64,000 nucleotides of DNA from Mycolicibacterium sp. S2-37 (lineage in GTDB: Bacteria; Actinomycetota; Actinomycetes; Mycobacteriales; Mycobacteriaceae). The position numbers were made by a program, and so were the translations under genes. This document shows, piece after piece, positions 40,378-49,477 of the stretch. The notes beneath the pieces are model-generated. The model saw nothing but the letters and a program-made list of their open reading frames with translations, did not search any database and was not told the origin of the DNA. The DNA lies in NCBI RefSeq assembly GCF_017352375.1, contig NZ_JAFEVR010000009.1, positions 62,001 through 126,000 of the forward strand. Reading direction: 5' to 3'. Positions within the stretch are counted from its first letter, which is position 1, and the number at the start of each line of letters is the position of its first letter.

Positions 40378-41568
40378 ATGGCCGACCGGCACTGTCTGAC
40401 TCAGGTGGCGATCATCGGAGCGGGACCTGCCGGAATGCTCCTCTCCCACCTGCTCGCGGCGGAGGGCGTCGAGTCGATAGTGGTGGAAACGCGGTCCGAG
40501 GAGTACGTCGCGTCCCGGATCCGCGCCGGCATCCTCGAGCAGTCCACGGTCGACTTGTTGCGCAGTTGCGGACTGGCCGAGCGGCTGGAGCGCGAGGGCG
40601 ACGAGCACCGCGGCATCTATCTGCAATGGCCCGATGAGCGCCATCACATCGACTTCGTCGACCTGACCGGCCGATCGGTCTGGGTTTACGGCCAGACCGA
40701 GGTGCAGAAGGATCTGATCGCAGCGCGCAATGCGGCCGGTCAGCAGATCTACTACGGGGTGTCCGATACGGCGCTCCACGACATCGAGAACCGGCGCCCC
40801 TCAGTGACGTTCATCGACGCTGACGGGTACGAGCGGGAAGTCAGAGCGGACGTCGTGGTCGGCTGCGATGGGTCGTTCGGACCCAGTCGCGAACATGTAC
40901 CGCTCGACGTCCGCCGCGAGTGGACGAAGGTCTACCCGTACTCGTGGTTCGGAGTCCTCGCCGACGTCGCTCCGTCGACCGACGAGCTGATCTACGCCTG
41001 GCACGGCGACGGTTTCGCGTTGCATTCGATGCGCTCGGCGACAGTCTCCAGGTTCTATCTGCAGGTGCCGAACGGCACCGACCCCGAAGACTGGTCCGAC
41101 GACCGGGTGTGGGAGGCGCTGGCGACGCGACTGGGCCACGGCCAGGACGGCTGGCAGCTCACGACGGGGCCGATCACCGACAAGGGCGTGTTGCCGATGC
41201 GGTCGTTCGTGCAGACCCCGATGCGGTACGGCCGATTGTTCCTGGCCGGCGACGCCGCCCACATCGTCCCGCCGACCGGTGCCAAGGGTCTCAATCTCGC
41301 CGTCGCCGACGTCGCTCTGCTCGCTCCGGCGCTGGCCGACCTGGTTCTCAAAGACGACCAGCGGCTCGCCGACGGCTACTCCGACATCGCGCTCCGCCGA
41401 GTCTGGCGGTGCACCCACTTCTCGTGGTGGATGACCACGATGCTGCATCGCAGTGAGGATCCGTTCGACGAGCAGCTGCAACTCGCGCAACTGCGTTGGG
41501 TCACCTCGAGCGAGGCAGGTGCGGCCGGTCTGGCAGAGAACTATGCGGGCCTGCCGATCGGCTTCTAG
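40378..41568 (+). CDS. pobA: 4-hydroxybenzoate 3-monooxygenase
   Basis: A 396-residue class A flavoprotein monooxygenase converting 4-hydroxybenzoate with NAD(P)H and O2 to protocatechuate. Motifs: GAGPAGMLL (FAD pyrophosphate) near 14-22, the RIRAGILEQSTVDLLR segment near 42-57 typical of PobA, VVGCDGSFGPSR near 159 and GDAAHIVPPTGAKGLNLAVA near 290-309. It starts right after the transporter stop. Ring-cleavage genes for protocatechuate are not in the window. Confidence 0.92.
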   Translation: MADRHCLTQVAIIGAGPAGMLLSHLLAAEGVESIVVETRSEEYVASRIRAGILEQSTVDLLRSCGLAERLEREGDEHRGIYLQWPDERHHIDFVDLTGRSVWVYGQTEVQKDLIAARNAAGQQIYYGVSDTALHDIENRRPSVTFIDADGYEREVRADVVVGCDGSFGPSREHVPLDVRREWTKVYPYSWFGVLADVAPSTDELIYAWHGDGFALHSMRSATVSRFYLQVPNGTDPEDWSDDRVWEALATRLGHGQDGWQLTTGPITDKGVLPMRSFVQTPMRYGRLFLAGDAAHIVPPTGAKGLNLAVADVALLAPALADLVLKDDQRLADGYSDIALRRVWRCTHFSWWMTTMLHRSEDPFDEQLQLAQLRWVTSSEAGAAGLAENYAGLPIGF

Positions 41569-41662
41569 AACACACGAGGTGCAACCAGCCATACTGTGCC
41601 CGCCGGGCCGTCACGAGCCGGACACAGAAGGGCAGACATACCGGTGGCGAAAAGGGCGGTAC

Positions 41663-42454
41663 ATGAACAGGTTTGACGGCAAAGGCGTCCTGGTCACCGG
41701 GGCGGCGTCGGGTATCGGCCAGGCGACGGTGCAACGCCTCCTCGATGAAGGCGCGTATGTGGTGGGCCTGGACCTCGCCGAAACCGATCGCACCGCCGAT
41801 CGATACGTCTACCGCCGCGCCGACATCCTCGACGGACCCGCGGTCGGTGCCGCGGTGGCTGCCGTGGTGGCCGAGATCGGGCGGCTCGACGGTGTGGTCC
41901 ACTCGGCCGGGGTGGCCGGGGGCGGGCCCATCCACCTGCTGCCCGACGAGGAGTGGGATCGCGTGGTCGACATCAACCTCAAAGGCACGTTCGTCGTCAA
42001 TCGCGCCGCACTGAGCCAGATGCTCCAGCAGGACCGCGTCGACGGGGAACGTGGCGCCATCGTCAACCTGTCCAGCATCGAGGGGCTGGAGGGCACCGCA
42101 GGCGGCAGCTCCTACAACGCGTCGAAGGGCGGCGTCGTGGTGTTGACCAAGAACGCCGCCATCGACTATGGACCGAGTGGGATCCGAGTCAACGCCATCT
42201 GCCCCGGTTTCATCGAGACACCGCTGTTCGATGCCGTCGTCGGCATGCCGGGCATGGAGGAACCGCGCGAGGGCCTCCGCCACGAGCACAAGCTGCGACG
42301 ATTCGGCCGGGCGGCAGAGGTGGCCGCGGCCGCCGCCTTCCTGCTCTCGGCGGATGCCAGCTTCGTCAGCGGGCAGGCGCTGGCCGTGGACGGCGGCTAC
42401 CTGGCCGGCCGCGATCACCACGTCACCGAGCTGCTCGGGTTGGGCGGGCCGTAG
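41663..42454 (+). CDS. short-chain dehydrogenase/reductase (SDR)
   Basis: A 263-residue classical SDR: cofactor loop LVTGAASGIGQATVQ near 10-24, IVNLSSIEGLEGTAGGSSYN with catalytic S and Y in the SYNASKGG motif near 145-155, and ICPGFIETPLFDAV after it. Substrate unknown; position behind pobA suggests an aromatic or side-chain alcohol. The ATG at 41663 follows AAAGGGCGG. About 94 bases separate it from pobA. Confidence 0.88.
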   Translation: MNRFDGKGVLVTGAASGIGQATVQRLLDEGAYVVGLDLAETDRTADRYVYRRADILDGPAVGAAVAAVVAEIGRLDGVVHSAGVAGGGPIHLLPDEEWDRVVDINLKGTFVVNRAALSQMLQQDRVDGERGAIVNLSSIEGLEGTAGGSSYNASKGGVVVLTKNAAIDYGPSGIRVNAICPGFIETPLFDAVVGMPGMEEPREGLRHEHKLRRFGRAAEVAAAAAFLLSADASFVSGQALAVDGGYLAGRDHHVTELLGLGGP

Positions 42455-42594
42455 CCCATTCGGTGTTTCAGACATGACCGGTGACGCGGCAGTCGATCAC
42501 CTGTTTCGGGACCAACACGTCGGCTCGAGGCTGGGAACCCGGACCGATTCCAGCTCCTGGAAGTTTTGTCGGACCGCTCTGCTTGAATGGTGTC

Positions 42595-43839
42595 ATGCCT
42601 TCAGCGGCAGCGTCTTTGGCCGATCGGGTCCGCCCGGTCGACCGGCTGGAGGTGCTGTTCGACCAGCTGGCCGAGCTGACCGGTCAGCGCAACGCCATCG
42701 ACGGGCGCATCGTCGACATCGTCGCCGAGATCGAGCGCGACGGCCTAGCCGGGATGACCGGTGCCCGCTCGATGAAAGCGCTGGTGGCCTGGAAGATCGG
42801 CGCCACCCCCCACAACGCCGAAACCATGGTCGCCGTCGCCCGCCGAGCTGAGCAGTTCCCCCGCTGTACCCAAGCCCTGCGCGAGGGCCGGCTGTCCCTG
42901 GATCGGCTCGGGGTCATCGCCGAACGCGCCGCCGACGGCTCCGACGACCACTACGCCCAGCTCGCCGAAGCCGCCACCGTCGACCAACTTCGCACCGCCA
43001 TCAAGCTCGAACCCCACCCCGACCCAGCCCCGACCCCGGAGCCAAAGGCCTCGATCACCAAACACCTCGACGGCCAGTACACCACCTACCGGATCCGCCT
43101 TCCCCGGCTCGAAGCGGCGAAGTTCGACGCCGCCCTGCAATCGCATCACGACGCGGTGATCACCGACTGGAAGAACGTCCACGAGACCACAGAAGACACC
43201 GCCGATCACGCGCCGCCGTTCCCGACCGCCATTGACGGCTTCATGCACCTCGTCGAGACCGGTTGGGACGCCGACACTGCGCGCCGGCCGCACGGGCAGC
43301 ACACCACCGTCGTCGTGCACGTCGACCTCGACAAGCCGACCGCGGCGCTGCATCTGGGTACGGTGCTCCCTGACGACGAACGTCGCCTGCTGTTGTGTGA
43401 CGCCACCTGCGAGATCTGGTTGGAGCGTCACGGCCGGCCCTTCGGTGCGGGCCGTAGCACCCGCACCATCAGCCGCCGGCTGCGCCGCGCTCTGGAACAC
43501 CGCGACCAGACCTGCGTGGTGCCGGGCTGCGGAGCCACCCGCGGCCTGCATGCTCACCACCTGATGCACTGGGAAGACGGCGGACCCACCGAACTGTGGA
43601 ACCTGGCGCTGGTGTGCCCGTATCACCACCGGGCCCATCACCGCGGCGACATCACTATCACCGGACCGGCCGATCGACTCGTGGTCACCGACGCCACCGG
43701 CCGACTCACCAACAAATCCCTGGCCCGACCACCCACCGAACCCCTACCTCAAGTCCCGCCATGCCCCGGGCCTACCGGAGAACGCGCCGACTGGTGGTGG
43801 TACACACCGTTCCAACCACCCCCGCCGGCCGCCGCGTAG
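42595..43839 (+). CDS. 13E12-type DUF222 / HNH endonuclease domain protein
   Basis: A 414-residue member of the mycobacterial 13E12 repeat family. The DUF222 domain (residues ~20-290: VDIVAEIERDGLAGMTGARS, AWKIGATPHNAETMV, EGRLSLDRLGVIAERA) is followed by an HNH domain (~300-355: CVVPGCGATRGLHAHHLMHW, LVCPYHHRAHHRGD) with the CxxC, HH and YHH metal-binding residues intact. The tail is proline-rich. Members occur in many copies in mycobacteria; the role is unknown. The segment before the ATG resembles the conserved leader of these repeats, as I remember it. Confidence 0.88.
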   Translation: MPSAAASLADRVRPVDRLEVLFDQLAELTGQRNAIDGRIVDIVAEIERDGLAGMTGARSMKALVAWKIGATPHNAETMVAVARRAEQFPRCTQALREGRLSLDRLGVIAERAADGSDDHYAQLAEAATVDQLRTAIKLEPHPDPAPTPEPKASITKHLDGQYTTYRIRLPRLEAAKFDAALQSHHDAVITDWKNVHETTEDTADHAPPFPTAIDGFMHLVETGWDADTARRPHGQHTTVVVHVDLDKPTAALHLGTVLPDDERRLLLCDATCEIWLERHGRPFGAGRSTRTISRRLRRALEHRDQTCVVPGCGATRGLHAHHLMHWEDGGPTELWNLALVCPYHHRAHHRGDITITGPADRLVVTDATGRLTNKSLARPPTEPLPQVPPCPGPTGERADWWWYTPFQPPPPAAA

Positions 43840-44014
43840 CTTCGACTTTTCTCGACGGTGGCGCCGGACCGAATCGACCCATCCCACAGCAATCGAGCCC
43901 ACCACGAAATAGACATCAGCTCGCTCGAGCGACGCGCTCGAATCTGCGCGACGGGCCCGACCCCCCGGGGCTAGCGTGTGGACTGCCCCGCCCGGGGCCA
44001 GATGGAGGACTCAC

Positions 44015-45460
44015 ATGCACATCCGACGACCCGTGCGCGGTGTCGCCATCGCCGTCACGGCGGTCCTGGTCGGACTTCTCGGGGCGGCGACACTCGCAGC
44101 GCCGCACGCCCAGGCCGACGGCGAAACCTATGTCATCGCCACCGACACCACCTTCGCCCCGTTCGAATTCCAGGACGCGCAAGGCAATTTCGTCGGCATC
44201 GACATGGATCTGATCCGGGCCATCGCCGAGGACCAGAAATTCAACGTCGACATCAAGCCGTTGGGATTCGACGCAGCGCTGCAGGCCGTGCAGGCCAACC
44301 AGGTCGACGGCGTCATCGCCGGTATGTCGATCACCGACGAGCGCAGGAAGATCTTCGACTTCTCCGAGCCGTATTTCGAATCCGGCATCCAGATGGCCGT
44401 GCTCGAGGACAACAACGACATCAAGTCCTACGAGGACCTCCGCGGACAGCGGGTGTCGGTCAAGAACGGCACCCAGGGCGCGGATTTCGCCAACTCGATC
44501 AAAGACCAGTACGGCTTCGAGGTCGTGTCGTTCGCCGACTCGTCGACGATGTTCGACGAGGTCAAGACCGGAAACTCGGTCGCCGTCTTCGAGGACTACC
44601 CGGTGCTGCTCTACGGCATCGCCCAGGGCAACGGCTTCAAGACCGTCACGCCCAAGGAAGACCCGACCGGCTACGGCTTCGCGGTGAACAAGGGCCGCAA
44701 CGCCGAACTGCTGCAGAAATTCAATACCGGTCTGAACAACCTGAAGCAGTCGGGCCGCTACGACCAGATCATCGACAGCTACCTCGGTGAGGACGCCACG
44801 GCGACCGACGACTCGTTCTTCGGGCTGGTCAAGAGCACCTTCCCGCTGCTGCTCGAGGGTCTGAAGATGACGGTGATCCTCACCGTCGTCTCCATCGCCA
44901 TCGCGTTGGTGCTCGGCACGATCTTCGGGCTGCTGCGGGTGTCGCGTTCGGTCTGGCTGCGAGCCATCGGTACCACGTTCGTCGACATCTTCCGTGGCAC
45001 ACCACTTCTGGTTCAGGCCTTCTTCATCTACTTCGGCATACCGTCGGCGCTCGGGTTCCAGATGTCGGCGTTGACCGCAGGCATCATCACGCTGTCACTC
45101 AATGCCGGCGCCTACATGACCGAGATCGTCCGCGGCGGCATCCTGTCGGTGGACAAGGGTCAGATGGAGGCGGCACGGAGCCTCGGCATCGGCTACCTCC
45201 CGACCATGCGCAAGGTCATTCTCCCGCAGGCGGTCCGCACGATGATCCCCTCGTACATCAATCAGTTCGTGATCACGCTGAAGGACACCTCGATCCTGTC
45301 GGTCATCGGCATCGCCGAACTCACCCAGACCGGCCGGATCATCATCGCCGGCAACTACAAGTCGTTCGAGATGTGGCTGATCATCGGCATCGTCTACTTC
45401 ATCGTGATCATGGCGCTGACCAAGCTGTCCGACCAGGTCGAAAAGAGGATCGTGAAATGA
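44015..45460 (+). CDS. polar amino-acid ABC transporter, fused substrate-binding protein and permease
   Basis: A 481-residue fusion. It has a signal peptide (1-34, cleavage near PHAQA-DG), then a type 2 periplasmic binding domain (36-265; YVIATDTTFAPFEFQDAQGN and GVIAGMSITDERRKIFDFSE), then a GlnP-type permease (275-481) with the EAARSLGIGYLPTMRKVILP coupling loop. Probably imports glutamine, glutamate or a similar amino acid. GGAGG lies seven bases before the ATG. The stop overlaps the ATP-binding gene (ATGA). Confidence 0.9.
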   Translation: MHIRRPVRGVAIAVTAVLVGLLGAATLAAPHAQADGETYVIATDTTFAPFEFQDAQGNFVGIDMDLIRAIAEDQKFNVDIKPLGFDAALQAVQANQVDGVIAGMSITDERRKIFDFSEPYFESGIQMAVLEDNNDIKSYEDLRGQRVSVKNGTQGADFANSIKDQYGFEVVSFADSSTMFDEVKTGNSVAVFEDYPVLLYGIAQGNGFKTVTPKEDPTGYGFAVNKGRNAELLQKFNTGLNNLKQSGRYDQIIDSYLGEDATATDDSFFGLVKSTFPLLLEGLKMTVILTVVSIAIALVLGTIFGLLRVSRSVWLRAIGTTFVDIFRGTPLLVQAFFIYFGIPSALGFQMSALTAGIITLSLNAGAYMTEIVRGGILSVDKGQMEAARSLGIGYLPTMRKVILPQAVRTMIPSYINQFVITLKDTSILSVIGIAELTQTGRIIIAGNYKSFEMWLIIGIVYFIVIMALTKLSDQVEKRIVK

Positions 45461-46230
45461 GCCGGCTGATTCCGGAAGCGGCTGCCGCCGAACCGCAGGA
45501 CAAGGTCAAGATTCGCATCGAAGGGCTCAAGAAGTCGTTCGGCGACCTCGTCGTACTCGACGGCATCGACGCCACGATCAAACACGGTGAAGTCGTCTGC
45601 GTGATCGGGCCGTCGGGCTCGGGCAAGTCGACGTTCCTGCGGTGCCTGAACAAGCTCGAGGACATCACCGGCGGCACGGTGATCGTCGACGACTTCGACG
45701 TCTCCGATCCCAAGGTCAACCTCGACGAGGTGCGCCAGCACATCGGCATGGTGTTCCAGCACTTCAATCTCTTCCCGCATATGACCGTCATCGAAAACAT
45801 CACGCTCGCACCACTTCTCACCAAGAAGATGAACAAGGAAGCGGCCGAGAAACGGGCGCTGGAACTGCTCGATCAGGTCGGCCTCGCGGAAAAGGCGCAC
45901 GTCAAACCAGCCACGCTGTCGGGTGGTCAGAAGCAGCGCGTCGCGATCGCCCGAGCGCTCGCCATGAACCCGTCGATCATGCTGTTCGACGAGGCGACCA
46001 GCGCCCTGGACCCCGAGATGGTCGGCGACGTCCTCGAGGTGCTACGCGAACTCGCCTCCGGCGGTATGACGATGGTGGTGGTCACCCACGAGATGGGGTT
46101 TGCGCGCGAGGTCGCCTCCCGGGTGCTGTTCATGGCCGACGGGAAGATCGTGGAGGACGATTCACCCGCCGAGGTGTTCGACAACCCCAAACACCCTCGG
46201 CTGCAGGAGTTTCTCTCCAAGGTGCTGTGA
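45457..46230 (+). CDS. polar amino-acid ABC transporter ATP-binding protein (GlnQ-like)
   Basis: A 257-residue ABC ATPase: Walker A GPSGSGKSTFLRC near 50-62, Q-loop VFQHFNLFPHMTV near 100, signature LSGGQKQRVAIARAL near 154-168, Walker B IMLFDEATSALDPE near 173-186 and the switch His in VVVTHEMGF. It energises the fused binding protein/permease encoded just upstream. The start overlaps the upstream stop. The gene ends 23 bases before the convergent VCBS-type protein. Confidence 0.95.
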   Translation: MSRLIPEAAAAEPQDKVKIRIEGLKKSFGDLVVLDGIDATIKHGEVVCVIGPSGSGKSTFLRCLNKLEDITGGTVIVDDFDVSDPKVNLDEVRQHIGMVFQHFNLFPHMTVIENITLAPLLTKKMNKEAAEKRALELLDQVGLAEKAHVKPATLSGGQKQRVAIARALAMNPSIMLFDEATSALDPEMVGDVLEVLRELASGGMTMVVVTHEMGFAREVASRVLFMADGKIVEDDSPAEVFDNPKHPRLQEFLSKVL

Positions 46231-46253
46231 ACTCGGCGCTGCCGTCGGAGGCG

Positions 46254-49200
46254 CTAGTTGCCCGTGGTCCTGTTGCCGGAGCCGGCGGCCCATTGCGCCC
46301 AGAACTTCGCCGGGGTGCCGACGTTGACCACACCGTTGGTGACGGTGTAGTGGCCGTCGTACACGGTGAAGGTGTTGGCGGTCGGCGTCGTACCGAAGGT
46401 GCCGCCGGCGCCCCACGAGATGGTCGTCGTGCCGGAGCCCCAGACGGTGACATTGCCGGTCGCGAGGGTGCGCCCGGCGCCTGCGCCGGGGGTGGTATTC
46501 GAGTTCGGAATGCTGTCGCCATCAGGATCATTGATGGTCATCGTGCCCACCGTGCAGGTCCAGAAGGCGCACGCGAGGCCACCGAAGCCGCTGATCGAGG
46601 GCGCGCTGTTGATCGCGTAGATCGGTACCTTGACCGTGGTTTGGGCGGTGCCGCCGAAACCGTCGGCGACGGTCACCGTGAACGCGTCCTCGTAGGCGGC
46701 GAGGGGGACACCGTTGTAGGTGGTCCCCGCGGCCCCGATCTTGGCGGCCGCGTGGCGCTCGGCAATAGAGAGGTTGCTCGTATAGGTGAACGTGCCGTCG
46801 GCGGCGATGGTCACGGTGCCGCCGCGCGCGCTGGTCACGTTCGTCGGCCAGATCGCAGCGTCGCCGTCCGGATCGGAGAAGGTCAGCTTTCCGGTGCTGG
46901 TCTGCGTGGTGCCGGACAGCGTGCCAACCGTCGGTGCCGTGGTCAAGACCACCGTCGGAGAGGCGTTGGGCACGGTCGGCTGGACATTCAGCCGCAGGGT
47001 GACCTGGCGGCCATTGGCGTCGGTGGCGATGATGGTCACCACGTCGGCGGCCGTCGTGCTGTGGCCCAGCGCCGGGTTGCGCTGATAGGTGAACGCCCCG
47101 GTGGCCGGATTGAACGACGTCACGTTGCCCTTCGTCGGGGCGGTGCCCAGCGCATAGCTGGTGAACGTTCCCGGGGCATTGGTCGAGTTCGGCACCGAGC
47201 CGGTGACCACGTACGGCGTCGAGGTGTTGACGTTGGCCGGGGTGATCGACGTGGTGTTGGGAACCGTCACCGTCACGATGGAGCTGCCGTGGTGTCCGTC
47301 GCCGATCCGCACCTGGAAGCTCTGTGAGGCGCCCGCCGTCGCCGACGACACGTACGTGACCTCGCCGGTCGTCGGATTGATGGTGACGATGCCGCCGTTG
47401 CCGGAGCCGTTCTTGGTATAGGCGGAGTTGCCGCTCAGACCGTTGACCGACGAGCCGACCAGCGAATAGGTCAACGTGTCACCGTCGGCATCGCTGCCCG
47501 TGACGAAGCGCTCCACCACACCCAGCGCGTCAGTGGTGACCTGTGGCAATACCGAACCCGTCGGGTTGGCGTTGGTGCCGCCGACGATCTCGATCTTGAA
47601 GGGGAGTGTGTACTTGACCCCGTCAGCCGACCTGACCGGTATCCGGACGATGTCGTAGCGGTCTTCCGGGTTCTCCGAGGTTGACCTGTGGAGAAACGCG
47701 GCGCTCTGAAACCATGGGGTGTAGGTGAATCCACCGTCAGCGGTGTTGATGGTGACCGTCGCGCCACCGATCTCGGAGATGTACGTTCCGCCTTGCGACA
47801 CCCCGAAGAAGTCCACGGATCTGCCGTCCGGATCGGTCGCGTGGAACGTGCCCGCCGCGTACAGGCCGAACCCCGGAGTGGCGTAATGCCAACTGTCGTA
47901 GGTGGTGCTGGTCGTGAAGGTCGTCAGAACGGCCATCTCCTGGAACCGCTTGTACATGCCGACCAGTGCGACGTAGGTCACCAGAGTGAACGGATTCACC
48001 TGGGCGGCGGTCCAGGTGGGCAGCGTCAGATTCAGGGCCCTCTCGGGTTCGTGGAACGCGCCGCCGTCGCCGCCGAGCAGAGCTGCAGCTTGAGCCGCAA
48101 CAACTTTGGCGGAGAGACTGCTGAAGTTGCTGAGGTCGGAGACGGTGGCGTTTGCCCCAGTGGTCGCCTTGATGACGTGAATGGCCCACTGGGCCGGATC
48201 GTAGATGCCGTTCAGCATGTCTTGCAGAACCGTCGCCGTCCCGACTACGGCAGCACCCATGATCTTGTACGGCGTGATGATTCCGAGCGCGCCTGCCCCG
48301 TCAGCGATCTTGAATGGCGGCACCACCCGGTTGAGGAAGTCGCCCATCGCATTGAGCCCGTCGGTGAACGTCGAGTTCGGAACAGCGGGGACGAAGAAGG
48401 CGCCGACCATGCTGAGCAAATCAGGGAGCCACCGCGCGGGACTTCCCACCGGGGCCGTCGCGATCAGGCCTTCGAGTTGATCGTTGGCGGCGTCGAGGCT
48501 GTGGTCGGTCTGGTAATCGGTGATGTCGGCGAAGTTGCGCGGGGGACCGGGCCAGCCCGCCAATCGATTCACCGCCCGCTGCAAGACGCTCTGGAAAAGC
48601 ACGTCGTTCGGCCCTGGCGCGGCGGCGGCAGCGGCGAACACCCCAGCCGGGGCGGCCGGTGCGGCGACCGTCGTCGTCTCCGATTCAACGGAAGCGGTGA
48701 CGCTGGTCGCCGCCGTCTGATCGGTTCGCTGTACGGAACGTGCTGATTCGACCGGCGACGGTACGCCAGACCCGTTGGCGGAGTCGTCTTGCAGTGCCCG
48801 GTGCATTCGATCCGGATCGGCCGGCGCTACGTCGTGATCCTGCTGCTGGGCATAGGCAACCGAGTTCGGATCGGTCGCGACGGCGTCAGCGCCCTGCACG
48901 GACCCTGCGGACTCGGCCCGTTGTTTCAACGTCCTCGTGTTCGCCGGTCGAGCGTCGTCATCGGCATGTGCGCTGGGGGTGACCCCCCTGGTGCGGTTGC
49001 TGTCGCCGATGCTCCTGGCTCCGTCTGCGTCAGCGCCCTGCACGGACCCTGCGGATTCGGCCTTTTCTTCGGTGTCGCCGCCGGCTCGTGCGCTCGGCGT
49101 GACCCCCACGGACGTCGATCCGTCATCCGTGCTGGCCGACGCAACGCCCTGGCTGCACGCGATCGCTGCGGCAAGCCCGCCGCCGACCACCCCCGCGCGC

Positions 49201-49292
49201 AACCACCGCGCGTATTCCGTCGTCGCAAAGGTGCTGGGCTTGCGATGGCGGCCTCGGGTCCGACGCCGCTTACGGGGGCTGGAGGCGGCCAT
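46254..49292 (-). CDS. large secreted/surface protein with Ig-like (VCBS/cadherin-like) repeats
   Basis: A 1012-residue envelope protein. A basic N-terminus (RKRRRTRGRHRK) and hydrophobic stretch (RAGVVGGGLAAAIACSQGVA, residues 32-51) form a signal or anchor. A low-complexity linker (52-230) holds two copies of RAESAGSVQGADA-type sequence spaced 48 residues apart. A middle domain (235-480) follows. From ~480 there are several Ig-like modules with phrases such as SDPDGD, VTINPTTGEVTYVSS, FNPATGAFTYQRNP and VTIAADGTFTYTSN, typical of VCBS/cadherin-like bacterial adhesins. The DxDGD motifs suggest calcium binding. The ligand is unknown. Confidence 0.8.
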   Translation of the reverse strand: MAASSPRKRRRTRGRHRKPSTFATTEYARWLRAGVVGGGLAAAIACSQGVASASTDDGSTSVGVTPSARAGGDTEEKAESAGSVQGADADGARSIGDSNRTRGVTPSAHADDDARPANTRTLKQRAESAGSVQGADAVATDPNSVAYAQQQDHDVAPADPDRMHRALQDDSANGSGVPSPVESARSVQRTDQTAATSVTASVESETTTVAAPAAPAGVFAAAAAAPGPNDVLFQSVLQRAVNRLAGWPGPPRNFADITDYQTDHSLDAANDQLEGLIATAPVGSPARWLPDLLSMVGAFFVPAVPNSTFTDGLNAMGDFLNRVVPPFKIADGAGALGIITPYKIMGAAVVGTATVLQDMLNGIYDPAQWAIHVIKATTGANATVSDLSNFSSLSAKVVAAQAAALLGGDGGAFHEPERALNLTLPTWTAAQVNPFTLVTYVALVGMYKRFQEMAVLTTFTTSTTYDSWHYATPGFGLYAAGTFHATDPDGRSVDFFGVSQGGTYISEIGGATVTINTADGGFTYTPWFQSAAFLHRSTSENPEDRYDIVRIPVRSADGVKYTLPFKIEIVGGTNANPTGSVLPQVTTDALGVVERFVTGSDADGDTLTYSLVGSSVNGLSGNSAYTKNGSGNGGIVTINPTTGEVTYVSSATAGASQSFQVRIGDGHHGSSIVTVTVPNTTSITPANVNTSTPYVVTGSVPNSTNAPGTFTSYALGTAPTKGNVTSFNPATGAFTYQRNPALGHSTTAADVVTIIATDANGRQVTLRLNVQPTVPNASPTVVLTTAPTVGTLSGTTQTSTGKLTFSDPDGDAAIWPTNVTSARGGTVTIAADGTFTYTSNLSIAERHAAAKIGAAGTTYNGVPLAAYEDAFTVTVADGFGGTAQTTVKVPIYAINSAPSISGFGGLACAFWTCTVGTMTINDPDGDSIPNSNTTPGAGAGRTLATGNVTVWGSGTTTISWGAGGTFGTTPTANTFTVYDGHYTVTNGVVNVGTPAKFWAQWAAGSGNRTTGN

Positions 49293-49477
49293 GGTGCTCC
49301 CTTGCTTTTTCGATTACCTCGTAAAAAAACCACCCGCTGTACCGCATGCCGCGACGTTCGCGGCTCACGAACGTGAGGCAGATCACGGGACATTAACATG
49401 TGCGTTAATTGATACAGGAAAATCGGCGCGCGGAATGACGGCGGGAGCATCGCCGGCTCTCGTCTACCGTGGCCGGC

